Position numbers and translations under genes: made by a program
Notes under the pieces: generated by a model
What the model saw: only the letters and a program-made list of their open reading frames with translations
What the model was told of the DNA's origin: nothing
The model's database searches: none
Part shown: piece after piece, positions 1 to 7,294 of the stretch
Layout of the letters: each line of letters begins with the position of its first letter
Position numbering within the stretch: the stretch's first letter is position 1
DNA from: Calditrichales bacterium
GTDB lineage: Bacteria; Calditrichota; Calditrichia; Calditrichales; J004
NCBI GenBank assembly: GCA_015493745.1
Contig: WGCN01000058.1
Location: forward strand, 1-43,945
Direction: 5' to 3'
Length of the DNA stretch: 43,945 nucleotides

Positions 1-308
1 TCCTTCACCTTTAAAGTGCCGTATATTAACAGGGGCCCGTTGGGCAATACCTCCACCTTTGTTTCCAGGGCGGCCGCTTCCGGGTTTGCTTCATCGTTCA
101 TATAATAACTCAGGGCGCCGGAAGGGCATTTTTTAATTTGGGCCTGTAACTCTTCCGTAGTCGCCTGTTCTATTCTCAGCCAGGGTCTTTCTCCCGGCCT
201 GTAGACCCGTGGCAGCTCACCGACACAGATAGCCGCGTGTACGCATTTTTCCGCTTGCCAGACGATGGTCAGTTCTCCGTTGCTGTATTTCTTTATTTTG
301 CCTGCCAT
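1..308 (-). CDS. 4Fe-4S mono-cluster (YjdI-type) protein, probable CDGSH fusion, 3' end cut off
   Basis: About 102 residues are visible; the C-terminus runs off the left edge. The N-terminal 65 residues match the divergent 4Fe-4S mono-cluster domain (Fer4_19, as in E. coli YjdI): a CVHAAICVGELPRVY stretch followed later by KCPSGAL, which supplies the clustered cysteines. After residue 80 comes VLPNGPLLIYGTLKV, which resembles the lead-in of a CDGSH iron-sulfur domain, so a two-cluster fusion is likely. That second part is inference because the CDGSH motif itself lies outside the window. The ATG at 308 is preceded by an AAGGG ribosome site. The next gene upstream on this strand is a YjdJ-type acetyltransferase, the same pairing as E. 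coli yjdI-yjdJ. Function is probably iron-sulfur or redox related, with no known substrate. Confidence 0.8.
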   Translation of the reverse strand, partial: MAGKIKKYSNGELTIVWQAEKCVHAAICVGELPRVYRPGERPWLRIEQATTEELQAQIKKCPSGALSYYMNDEANPEAAALETKVEVLPNGPLLIYGTLKVK

Positions 309-426
309 ATTTATCCCTTGTTTATAGAAAATTATCCCGGTTCAAAAGAAGGTTTAACCCGCCGCTGTGTTTACAAGTGGGTGGCTGCTTCCAGCCATAC
401 ATCTTTTAAAACCGGTTAAACACATC

Positions 427-726
427 TTAATCAATATTTATTTCAGGTGATAATACTCTTTTCCATTCCGGATGGCGGCGAATATACGCGGCCACAAAGG
501 GGCACAGGGGCACCAGCCGCAAATCCTTTTCCGCGATATCCTCTAATACCGCCTTAACCAGGGCCGAGGCCTTTCCCCGACCCTTGAGCTCCGGCGGAAC
601 TTCCGTATGGGTAAGAAAGATTTTTTCACCGGCAATGATATACTCGGCGATGGTGAGCGCTTTTCCGCTTGCCATTTCGTAACGCTTCCGCCGTTTATTG
701 TTAACAAGCTTTTCAACCCGGGACAT
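427..726 (-). CDS. YjdJ-type GNAT N-acetyltransferase
   Basis: A 99-residue minimal GNAT domain of the YjdJ group (Acetyltransf_CG, PF14542). The diagnostic stretch is LTHTEVPPELKGRGKASALV at about residues 38-57, where the GRGKAS turn forms the acetyl-CoA pyrophosphate loop. It is followed by LVPLCPFVAAYIRRHPEW, the hallmark C-terminal segment of the family. The length matches the family, which lacks the usual GNAT N-terminal strands. The start at 726 has an AAAGGAATTAT ribosome site. The acyl acceptor is unknown for these proteins. It sits 118 bases upstream of the 4Fe-4S protein, and the same association occurs in enterobacteria, which suggests a linked role. Confidence 0.88.
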   Translation of the reverse strand: MSRVEKLVNNKRRKRYEMASGKALTIAEYIIAGEKIFLTHTEVPPELKGRGKASALVKAVLEDIAEKDLRLVPLCPFVAAYIRRHPEWKRVLSPEINID

Positions 727-753
727 ATAATTCCTTTCGCCGCACCCGGCCTT

Positions 754-1473
754 TCAGCCGTTGTTCATCGGCACTTCCATCAATAACACAGAGGAGGCCT
801 GCTTTGCCGTAATCGTAAGTTCTTCCGTTTCCCACAGTCCCAAACCATCCCTTTTTTGCAGCAACACGCCTTCCACATCGACGGCGCCATCCAATACAAA
901 AAGATAAAGTCCGTTTCGCCGGCCCTCCCTTAAGCCATAGACTTCCCGGTGACCCTCCTCAAAGTCAGCCATAAAAAACCAGGCTTTTTGATGTATCCAT
1001 ACGCCGTCATCATCCTTGTCCGGCGAAAGGATTTGATAAATGCCGTTCTTCCGTTCCACTTTTTTCATGGACATCTGATCATAACGCGGTTCAACATTTT
1101 TTTGGTTGGGCAAAACCCAAATCTGCAAAAAATTAACATCCCGCTCATGGCTCTTATTATACTCGCTGTGAAAAATGCCACGCCCGGCGCTCATAACCTG
1201 TATCTCTCCCTTGTGGATGACTGACCTATAGCCCATATCGTCCTTATGCTCCAGTGCCCCGCGCAAGGGAATGGAAATAATCTCCATATTATCATGGGGA
1301 TGCGTGCTAAACCCACGACCCGGAGCCACAATATCGTCATTTAAAACACGCAGTGCCCCAAAACCCATTCTTTCCGGATTGTAGTAATTGGCAAAACTAA
1401 AGGTATGGCGGGTATCCAGCCAGCCATAGTTGGCATGCCCGCGCGATTCCGCCCGGTGTAGAACTTTTTTCAT
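754..1473 (-). CDS. Pirin family bicupin protein
   Basis: A 239-residue bicupin of the pirin family (YhhW-like, some members being quercetin 2,3-dioxygenases). The N-terminal cupin carries the family signature: TRHTFSFANYYNPERMGFGALRVLNDD, then GFSTHPHDNMEI with the metal-binding HxH and Glu, and AGRGIFHSEYN with a further His. The C-terminal cupin begins near residue 150 and is less conserved, as usual. Two start codons are possible, at 1479 and 1473. I chose 1473 because an AAAGG site lies six bases upstream of it and would overlap the earlier start. Substrate cannot be read from sequence; candidates are flavonoid-like compounds or a redox-sensing role. It stands alone between two unrelated genes. 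Confidence 0.88.
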   Translation of the reverse strand: MKKVLHRAESRGHANYGWLDTRHTFSFANYYNPERMGFGALRVLNDDIVAPGRGFSTHPHDNMEIISIPLRGALEHKDDMGYRSVIHKGEIQVMSAGRGIFHSEYNKSHERDVNFLQIWVLPNQKNVEPRYDQMSMKKVERKNGIYQILSPDKDDDGVWIHQKAWFFMADFEEGHREVYGLREGRRNGLYLFVLDGAVDVEGVLLQKRDGLGLWETEELTITAKQASSVLLMEVPMNNG

Positions 1474-1548
1474 TGTCATCCTTTGCTTTTAATAAGAAGA
1501 TAAGGCGGCTAAACGGAAAAAGACATGCGCATATACGCCATTTTCTTA

Positions 1549-2400
1549 TCAAAATCCGATATTTTGTTTACGGAAGAACGAGGGAGACTTACCGGTGCAC
1601 TTTTTAAAAAAACTACTGAAATGGGCCGGGTTTGAAAAACCGAGGCGGTAGGCGATCTCCTTGGCCGAGGCTTCGGTGAAATAGAGATGCCGTTTTGCCT
1701 CCGTGGTGATCCGGGACTGAATATACTCCTTGGCGGTTTTTCCCGTCAGGGCCTTCACGGTGCGGTTGAGATGATCCGGGCTAATGTTCAGGGCCCGGGC
1801 ATAAGCCGAGGCGTGGTGCCATTGCCGATAGTTTTCTTCCACCTGTTTCTTAAACGCTTTCAGGATGTTGCCTCCCGCTTCTCTCACGCGGCCTTTCTCC
1901 GGCGGCCCCGAGGCCAGGGCGTTGCAGTTTATTAAGAACAATTCCAACAGGGCGGCTATCGCCTTGAACTTAAAACGCTCCTGCCCCTTCAGATAGTTCA
2001 ACATTTTATCCGCATAATCCGACAAGGGCGCCATCTCCGCCGGTGAAAGTTTAAGCGGTGGGCATAAACCGTAATCGTTAAACAGGTTCAGGTCTTCCAT
2101 AAAACAGAGCGGAATATCGTTTTCCAGCATAAAGCGTGATGAAAAGAGCAGGGTGTAGCCGTGGGAAGGCTCTTCCTCCAAAAGTTGATGCATCTGTCCG
2201 GGATTTATAAAATAGATCTGATTGGCGGATAGCGTATGGGTATAAAAGTCCACAACATACTTTCCCCGGGCCTTTAGCAACAGGCGTATGGTATAAACAT
2301 CCCGAGGATGGGAAATATCCCCCTTTGGGGAAGAATTTTTATTAGCCTCCTCTATGCGGAAAACGGCAAAGCTTTCTCCGGGATAGGGATTACCGGGCAA
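1549..2400 (-). CDS. AraC family transcriptional regulator
   Basis: 283 residues. Residues 1-150 form a cupin-like sensor arm typical of AraC-family ligand domains (a patch around YFINPGQMHQL). Residues about 185-283 form the double helix-turn-helix: ASAYARALNISPDHLNRTVK is the first HTH and AKEIAYRLGFSNPAHFSSFF the second, with the family signature FSNPAHFSSFFKKCTGKSP. The predicted start at 2400 is TTG with a GGGG patch nine bases upstream, so the true N-terminus is uncertain by a few residues. It begins three bases after the DUF1569 gene ends, so it is probably co-transcribed with that gene and the WG lipoprotein. The inducer is unknown; the neighbouring pirin is a possible target. Confidence 0.88.
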   Translation of the reverse strand: MPGNPYPGESFAVFRIEEANKNSSPKGDISHPRDVYTIRLLLKARGKYVVDFYTHTLSANQIYFINPGQMHQLLEEEPSHGYTLLFSSRFMLENDIPLCFMEDLNLFNDYGLCPPLKLSPAEMAPLSDYADKMLNYLKGQERFKFKAIAALLELFLINCNALASGPPEKGRVREAGGNILKAFKKQVEENYRQWHHASAYARALNISPDHLNRTVKALTGKTAKEYIQSRITTEAKRHLYFTEASAKEIAYRLGFSNPAHFSSFFKKCTGKSPSFFRKQNIGF

Positions 2401-2403
2401 AAT

Positions 2404-2856
2404 CTAAACCCCAAACTGTTTTAAGTGGTGATCCAGATGCTTATAGAACATATTGCTCCATTCATGGCCGGTCAGGGGGCCAAAGGAGTGGGACTCCCGG
2501 TTCTCAAAATAAGCTGCTCCCAGGCGCACTGTTTTTTGGATATAGTCCAGAAGACGTTTTTTCTCTTTTTCAAAGTCCCGGGCGTCACCGATAATAAACT
2601 GCGGCGCGGTCTTACCGTTACGGGAGTAGGGTTTTTCTCCCACCACCTGCTTTTTCACCAGCAGTTTTAAAATCAACCGCAAAAAGAGCCCCGGCCGGGG
2701 ATGTTTATCCTCATGGGCCATCTCATAGGTAACATTACAGTGAGCCAGCATTTTATCCACACTCATTTTCCCCCATAGCGGTTGACTTTCCGGCGTCAGC
2801 ATGTCTATTCTTTGCTTTAGCTTTTCAGCCGCCCGCGGATCAAATATATTTTCCAT
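2404..2856 (-). CDS. DUF1569 protein (DinB-like four-helix fold)
   Basis: 150 residues. The motif WGKMSVDKMLAHCNVTYEMA followed by a C-terminal SFGPLTGHEWSNMFYKHLDH identifies the DUF1569 family, related to DinB/YfiT metal-binding four-helix bundles. His residues in LAHC and in the terminal KHLDHH would supply the three metal ligands. A longer reading frame upstream overlaps the lipoprotein gene. I prefer the ATG at 2856 because a GGGAG site lies nine bases upstream and the two genes then sit seven bases apart. Some family relatives are thiol-S-transferases, but no specific activity can be assigned. It is the middle gene of a probable three-gene unit. Confidence 0.8.
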   Translation of the reverse strand: MENIFDPRAAEKLKQRIDMLTPESQPLWGKMSVDKMLAHCNVTYEMAHEDKHPRPGLFLRLILKLLVKKQVVGEKPYSRNGKTAPQFIIGDARDFEKEKKRLLDYIQKTVRLGAAYFENRESHSFGPLTGHEWSNMFYKHLDHHLKQFGV

Positions 2857-2863
2857 GGAAACT

Positions 2864-3499
2864 TTACTCCCGGTTTGCCTTACCGCTCTTTGAAGGCGGT
2901 ATCTTTTTTCCGTTGATGTCAATATAAAACCAGGCCGCGCCCGTCATGGCCGTATGGCCATCGGCATCCGCCTCCGGCTTGTCACACCGGTAACTCACCC
3001 GCGCCCGGCCGTTTTTAAAAGGTTGCGCGCACTTAAACCGCGGCGTGATGACCACCTTGCCCGTTGTGTCCGCATAACCGATCTTTCCCCACCTCATAAT
3101 CCGGAACAGGCCCTCGCTTACATAATCCGGCCCGTTATCAAAGGGATAAACCTCATAAAGCCGCCGCCCGCGCGCGTCAATGGCAATCCATTCAAACACG
3201 GAATCCTTTTTCGCCAAAACAATTCCATAGCGTACAATGGTTTGGGAAAAGCATACCGCGTATCTGCCCAATGGGATGAGCGTATCACCCCTGCTGTTTA
3301 CATAGCCGCAGGGCAGTCCGGGTTCATAAAATTCTCCCCGGAAAACCCGGGTCAGGGTATCCTTGCCGGCGGAGGCGGATACATCGAAATACTTTTGTTG
3401 CGGCCTGGGGGTGTTATCGGAGCATGCCGTCAGGAACAAAGCGGCAAACCACAGGCCGGCCGGCCATAAAAGCTTTAAATATCCGATCGGGCGTTGCAT
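2864..3499 (-). CDS. WG-repeat lipoprotein
   Basis: 211 residues. The N-terminus has a basic start, a hydrophobic helix and a lipobox ending LFLTAC, so the mature protein would begin at Cys26 as a lipoprotein. The body contains WG-type beta repeats: one clear copy, GKIGYADTTGKVVITPRF followed by KCAQPFKNGRARV, and weaker copies such as CGYVNSRGDTLIPLG. Such repeats (PF14903) occur in surface or periplasmic proteins, many in Bacteroidota and relatives, with no defined biochemical role. It is the first gene of the unit with DUF1569 and the AraC regulator. No strong promoter was identified upstream. Confidence 0.72.
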   Translation of the reverse strand: MQRPIGYLKLLWPAGLWFAALFLTACSDNTPRPQQKYFDVSASAGKDTLTRVFRGEFYEPGLPCGYVNSRGDTLIPLGRYAVCFSQTIVRYGIVLAKKDSVFEWIAIDARGRRLYEVYPFDNGPDYVSEGLFRIMRWGKIGYADTTGKVVITPRFKCAQPFKNGRARVSYRCDKPEADADGHTAMTGAAWFYIDINGKKIPPSKSGKANRE

Positions 3500-3588
3500 G
3501 GGGAAGGGGATTCCTTTGGCCGTTGTGACTTTTCGGTTACAGGGTCAATATATAGTCCGGTGTCACTTTAATCAAACCCCGCCCGGAC

Positions 3589-3615
3589 AAAAAAAAAGCC
3601 CGCCTGGGGCGGGCC
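3589..3615 (-). terminator. Intrinsic terminator after citrate synthase
   Basis: On the minus strand a GCCCGCC/GGCGGGC stem with a three-base loop is followed by nine consecutive T. It lies eight bases past the citrate synthase stop codon, ending the long minus-strand transcription unit that begins near 9.45 kb. Confidence 0.9.
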
Positions 3616-3623
3616 TGATAGTC

Positions 3624-4928
3624 TTATCCGTTTTTCTTTGCTATTTCTTCCAGCATCTCCGTGGTCAGGGATTTCGGGCGTTCCAGAGCCTGGCCGTTGA
3701 TACGGTCCCAGATAATATTGCTCAAGACACCGATGGCCCGGCCCACGCCAAACATGACCGTGTAAAAATCATATTCGGTAACGCCGTAGTGCCATTGGAT
3801 GACCCCGGAATGGGCGTCCACATTGGGCCAGGGGTTTTTGGCCTTGCCGTGTTCCTTAAGAATCGGCGGCACAACTTCGTAAAGCATGCTGACCACCTTA
3901 AAGATTTCATCATCGGGCAGATGCTTGAGAGCGAATTCCCGTTGGGCGGTATAGCGCGGGTCGGTTTTGCGCAACACGGCATGACCGTAACCCGGTATCA
4001 CCTGGCCGCTGTTAAGGGTATCCCAAACATATTTCTCCAAATCGGCCTTGGTTGGGGTCTTATCCATATGAGACATCAGGTTTTGCACCCAGCGTAACAC
4101 CTCCTGATTGGCCAAACCGTGCAACGGCCCGGCCAGGCCGTTCAGTCCGGCGGCAAAGGAGTAGTAGGCGTCGGAAAGGGCCGTGGCCACCAGGTGGGTG
4201 GTGTGGGCGCTTACGTTACCGCTTTCATGGTCGCTGTGCAGGATGAAGTAGAGACGGGAAATTTCATCATAGGGATGATCGATACCCATCATGTGGGCAA
4301 AGTTGGCGCCAAAATCCAGATCCGGGTTTGAGGGAATCGGCGTATCGCCCTTGTACTTCATGCGGTAGATATAGGCGGCGATTTCCGGCAGCTTGGCCAG
4401 CAGGTTGACGGCGTCCTCATACATGGGATCCCAATAATCCATTTTGGTCATGCCGGCATTATAACGTTTTACGAAAACCGATTCGCGCTGCAGGGCAACC
4501 ACGGCCGCCGAGAACATGCTCATGGGGTGGGCGTCGCGCGGCATGGCCCGCAACAGGTCGAAAATATATTGCGGCACGCGGCGACGGGCACGGAACTCTT
4601 CCAGCACATCCTGGATATCTTCCTCGGTAGGAATATCGCCCGTGAGCAGAAGGTAAAAATGGCCTTCAACGTAAGGCATTTCCGCCCCCTTGGCCCGGGG
4701 CAGTTTTTCCAGACATTCCGGGATTGTATATCCGCGGAAGCGGATACCTTCCACGGGATCAAGATAGGAAATATCGGTGGTCAGCGATTTTAGGCCACGC
4801 ATGCCGCCGTAAATTTGAGCGATGGTGACTTCATCCACTTTTACATTACCGTGGTTTTTCACCAACCTGGAAATACGTTCCCGCGACGCGGGAATTTTTT
4901 CCGCCAGTTTTGCTTTAAGCTTAGACAT
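3624..4928 (-). CDS. Citrate synthase, eukaryotic (mitochondrial) type
   Basis: 434 residues. It condenses acetyl-CoA and oxaloacetate to citrate, the entry step of the TCA cycle. The catalytic triad is visible: His in LHSDHESGNVSAHT, His in PGYGHAVLRKTDPR, and Asp in NVDAHSGV. The N-terminal region (QIYGGMRGLKSLTTDISYLD, IRFRGYTIPECLEKLP) and overall pattern match the mitochondrial-type si-citrate synthases found in some bacteria rather than the E. coli GltA hexamer type, which carries an NADH-sensing N-terminal domain. Start at 4928 has an AAAGGACG ribosome site. It is the last gene of the rsmD-coaD-pta-fmdB run and is followed by a strong terminator. Confidence 0.95.
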   Translation of the reverse strand: MSKLKAKLAEKIPASRERISRLVKNHGNVKVDEVTIAQIYGGMRGLKSLTTDISYLDPVEGIRFRGYTIPECLEKLPRAKGAEMPYVEGHFYLLLTGDIPTEEDIQDVLEEFRARRRVPQYIFDLLRAMPRDAHPMSMFSAAVVALQRESVFVKRYNAGMTKMDYWDPMYEDAVNLLAKLPEIAAYIYRMKYKGDTPIPSNPDLDFGANFAHMMGIDHPYDEISRLYFILHSDHESGNVSAHTTHLVATALSDAYYSFAAGLNGLAGPLHGLANQEVLRWVQNLMSHMDKTPTKADLEKYVWDTLNSGQVIPGYGHAVLRKTDPRYTAQREFALKHLPDDEIFKVVSMLYEVVPPILKEHGKAKNPWPNVDAHSGVIQWHYGVTEYDFYTVMFGVGRAIGVLSNIIWDRINGQALERPKSLTTEMLEEIAKKNG

Positions 4929-4963
4929 TTTACGTCCTTTCAGATTATTAGGTTAGGATACGT

Positions 4964-5245
4964 TTAGGCTCCCTTGTTCACTTCGCTTTTTTCTTTTTTT
5001 GCCGTTGTTTCGCTACTTTCCTTTTTTTTGCCGTTGCCGGAACCTGCATCCGGGCTTTTCTTTCCGTTCTTATAATCGGTGATGTAAAAGCCGCCTCCCT
5101 TGAAAATCAGTCCGGCGCCGGCGCCGATTTTCCTTTTAATCCGGCCGCCACATTCCGGGCATTCCGTCAGAGGCGCTTCCGACATCCGTTGGAAAGCTTC
5201 AAAAACATGTCCACATTCCTCACACTGATAATCGTATGTTGGCAT
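4964..5245 (-). CDS. FmdB family zinc-ribbon protein
   Basis: 93 residues. The start MPTYDYQCEECGHVFEAF with CxxC, followed by CPECGG, is the FmdB/CxxC_CXXC_SSSS zinc-ribbon signature; these four cysteines should bind one zinc. The C-terminal third is a low-complexity tail rich in Lys, Glu and Ser. The frame extends upstream into pta, but the ATG at 5245 is preceded by a perfect AGGAGG and gives the canonical family N-terminus. Family members were linked to regulation of amidase and formamidase genes, but the general role is unknown. It sits 19 bases after pta and 35 bases before citrate synthase. Confidence 0.9.
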   Translation of the reverse strand: MPTYDYQCEECGHVFEAFQRMSEAPLTECPECGGRIKRKIGAGAGLIFKGGGFYITDYKNGKKSPDAGSGNGKKKESSETTAKKEKSEVNKGA

Positions 5246-5264
5246 TGGTTCTAGCCTCCTAAAT

Positions 5265-6239
5265 TTACGACAATAAACTGCAAATACAAGCAACATTTAC
5301 AACATCTTCCGCCTTGCATCCCCGCGAGAGATCGTTAAACGGTTTGGCCAGGCCCTGAATCACCGGCCCGATGGCCTGCGCGCCCGCCAGCCGTTCGGTT
5401 ATCTTGTAACCGATGTTACCGGCGTCAAGATCCGGAAAAATAAAGACATTGGCTTTTCCGGCAACCGGACTGCCGGGAGCCTTTTTGGCGCCAATGGCCG
5501 GGATAAGGGCCGCGTCAAACTGTAGTTCGCCATCCACGTTCAATCCGGGTTGCTGCTGTTTTATAATTTGAGTCGCCCGAATCACTTTCGTTACATCCTC
5601 ATGCTCGGCGCTGCCTTTGGTGGAAAAGGAAAGCATGGCCACATTCGGCAGCTCTCCGGTAAGGCGGCTGTGGGTTTGTGCCGTGCTGACGGCCACGCTG
5701 GCCAATTGCTCTTCCGTGGGGTTGGGAATAACGGCACAGTCGCCATAGGCAAAAACACGCCCGTCCCCCAAAACCATTTCAAAACAGGAGGAGACCGCCG
5801 TTATGCCGGGGGCCAGCCCCACCACCTGTATGGCCGCCCGCAAAACATCGCCGGTGGTATGAACAGCACCGGCCACGGCCCCGGCCGCCAGACCATGCCG
5901 CACCATAAAGGCAGCGATAAACATGGGCTGTTTTAAGGTTTCGGCCGCTTTTTCCACCGTCATGCCCTTATGCTTTCGCATTTGCAGATACTCGGCGCTC
6001 CAGGCGGCGATATCCAGGTTGGAAGGGTCGGCTATTTCCAGGCCCGAAATATCCACTCCGTTTTCCCTGGCGGCTTTTTCAATTTCCGTCCCGGAACCCA
6101 GCAAAACCGGGCTTACAAGTTTGTGGCCGTGCAGATAAGCCGCCGCTTCCAATATGCGCGGATCGGTGCTTTCGGGAAATACGATTTTGTTATGCGCCTT
6201 TTTTGCCGCGCGTTTTTGCAAGCTTTTAATAAAATCCAT
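5265..6239 (-). CDS. pta: Phosphate acetyltransferase
   Basis: 324 residues, the length of the short, single-domain Pta enzymes. It interconverts acetyl-CoA plus phosphate with acetyl phosphate plus CoA. Recognisable family stretches include IVFPESTDPRILEAA near the start, ADPSNLDIAAWSAEYLQMRKHKGMT, the GAVHTTGDVLRA segment, and the C-terminal NVFIFPDLDAGNIGYKITERLAGAQAIGP signature. It begins two bases after coaD stops, with AAAGG upstream. An acetate kinase is not present in the window, so whether the enzyme works toward acetate and ATP or toward acetyl-CoA is open. Its placement between coaD and citrate synthase points to acetyl-CoA supply. Confidence 0.94.
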   Translation of the reverse strand: MDFIKSLQKRAAKKAHNKIVFPESTDPRILEAAAYLHGHKLVSPVLLGSGTEIEKAARENGVDISGLEIADPSNLDIAAWSAEYLQMRKHKGMTVEKAAETLKQPMFIAAFMVRHGLAAGAVAGAVHTTGDVLRAAIQVVGLAPGITAVSSCFEMVLGDGRVFAYGDCAVIPNPTEEQLASVAVSTAQTHSRLTGELPNVAMLSFSTKGSAEHEDVTKVIRATQIIKQQQPGLNVDGELQFDAALIPAIGAKKAPGSPVAGKANVFIFPDLDAGNIGYKITERLAGAQAIGPVIQGLAKPFNDLSRGCKAEDVVNVACICSLLS

Positions 6240-6241
6240 TT

Positions 6242-6739
6242 TTAGGACCTTTCGCCGTTAAATTTGTTGTGTAGTTGATCAGCTACAAATTTAGTGACAA
6301 AGTTATCAATATTTCCATGAAATTTTGCTACTGATTTTACAATGGTTGAGTTAAGGTAGGTATATTTTTCATTGGGCATTAAAAAAACCGTGGATATCTC
6401 GCGGGCCAGCTTTTTATTCATCAGAGCCATCTGAAACTCATATTCAAAATCGGAGATGGCGCGCAGACCGCGGATGATTACCAGCGATTTCTGCTCGCGG
6501 GCGAAATCAACCAATAAGCCGTCAAAATGGGCCACGGAAACATTTTCAAATTTATCGATGGCATCATGGATCATCTCCAGGCGTTCTTCCACATTAAAGA
6601 GCGGTTTCTTTGAAGTGTTCACAGCCAGCGTTACCACCACTTTTTCAAAGATATTTGCCGCGCGGTGGATGATATCGATATGGCCCAGGGTAATCGGGTC
6701 AAAGGTTCCCGGGTAAATTGCGGTAATATTCTTACTCAT
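6242..6739 (-). CDS. coaD: Phosphopantetheine adenylyltransferase
   Basis: 165 residues, standard for CoaD. It transfers AMP from ATP to 4'-phosphopantetheine, the penultimate step of CoA synthesis. The nucleotidyltransferase motif YPGTFDPITLGHIDII (with the T/HxGH core) is at residues 8-23. The IIRGLRAISDFEYEFQMALMN stretch and the ISTVFLMPNEKYTYLNSTIVKS stretch are family signatures. An upstream GTG at 6748 is possible, but the ATG at 6739 has the site AGGTGAGG directly before it. The gene overlaps the rsmD end by eight bases, the common bacterial rsmD-coaD arrangement, and is followed at once by pta. Confidence 0.96.
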   Translation of the reverse strand: MSKNITAIYPGTFDPITLGHIDIIHRAANIFEKVVVTLAVNTSKKPLFNVEERLEMIHDAIDKFENVSVAHFDGLLVDFAREQKSLVIIRGLRAISDFEYEFQMALMNKKLAREISTVFLMPNEKYTYLNSTIVKSVAKFHGNIDNFVTKFVADQLHNKFNGERS

Positions 6740-7292
6740 TTTCCTCACCTGTTTTTTGTAAAAATGAAATCAGGCTACGGCCCATTTTTTTCTGTTTAAA
6801 CAGTTCATATATATCAGAGGTCAAGGCAAGCGGATTGGAAACCTCATGTTCTATTATTACCAGGTCCCGGTAGCCCAGGGCGCGGGAGCGCATCAGATTG
6901 TCCATCAGAATTTGCAACCCCTCTATGGCAAACGGAGGGTCCAGCAAATAGATATCAAACTCCCGGCGGTTGGCCTGCACAAACATTTCCGCCGCCTGTT
7001 GGATTATTGTGTATTGATCATGGGAGATTTCCAGGGCGGCCAGGTTTTTTTCCAGAACGGCAATGGATTTGCGGCTTTTTTCCACAAAGGTAATGTGCCG
7101 GGCCCCCCGGCTAAGGGCTTCTATACCCAGGCTACCGCTGCCGGCAAAGATATCAACCACATCCTTGCCGGCAATGTATTCATCTAATATTTGAAAAATG
7201 TATTCTTTTACCCGGTCTGTGGTCGGCCGGATGGAGAGATCCTTTCCGGCCTGTAACTTACGGCCCTTATAACGACCGGCTACTATTCGCAT
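6732..7292 (-). CDS. rsmD: 16S rRNA (guanine(966)-N2)-methyltransferase
   Basis: 186 residues. It methylates G966 of 16S rRNA in the assembled small subunit, using S-adenosylmethionine. The N-terminal MRIVAGRYKGRKL and SIRPTTDRVKEYIFQIL are RsmD signatures. The SAM-binding motif is VVDIFAGSGSLGIEALSRGA and the catalytic motif is YLLDPPF (the NPPY/DPPF class). The gene starts two bases after the PilN/O-like gene stops and has no clear ribosome site, so it is probably translated by coupling. It overlaps coaD by eight bases. Confidence 0.94.
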   Translation of the reverse strand: MRIVAGRYKGRKLQAGKDLSIRPTTDRVKEYIFQILDEYIAGKDVVDIFAGSGSLGIEALSRGARHITFVEKSRKSIAVLEKNLAALEISHDQYTIIQQAAEMFVQANRREFDIYLLDPPFAIEGLQILMDNLMRSRALGYRDLVIIEHEVSNPLALTSDIYELFKQKKMGRSLISFLQKTGEENE

Positions 7293-7294
7293 GT

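Noticed and set aside
382-397. TGGCTG/CAGCCA hairpin between the acetyltransferase and 4Fe-4S genes
   Set aside because: Six-base stem but no T-run on the minus side, and the plus side has no gene to terminate. Too weak to call.
237-419. Short plus-strand open frame near the left edge
   Set aside because: Overlaps the 4Fe-4S gene on the other strand and has no ribosome site.
3363-4097. Open frame of 244 codons on the plus strand
   Set aside because: Antisense to the citrate synthase and lipoprotein genes; no ribosome site, no family resemblance. A composition shadow.
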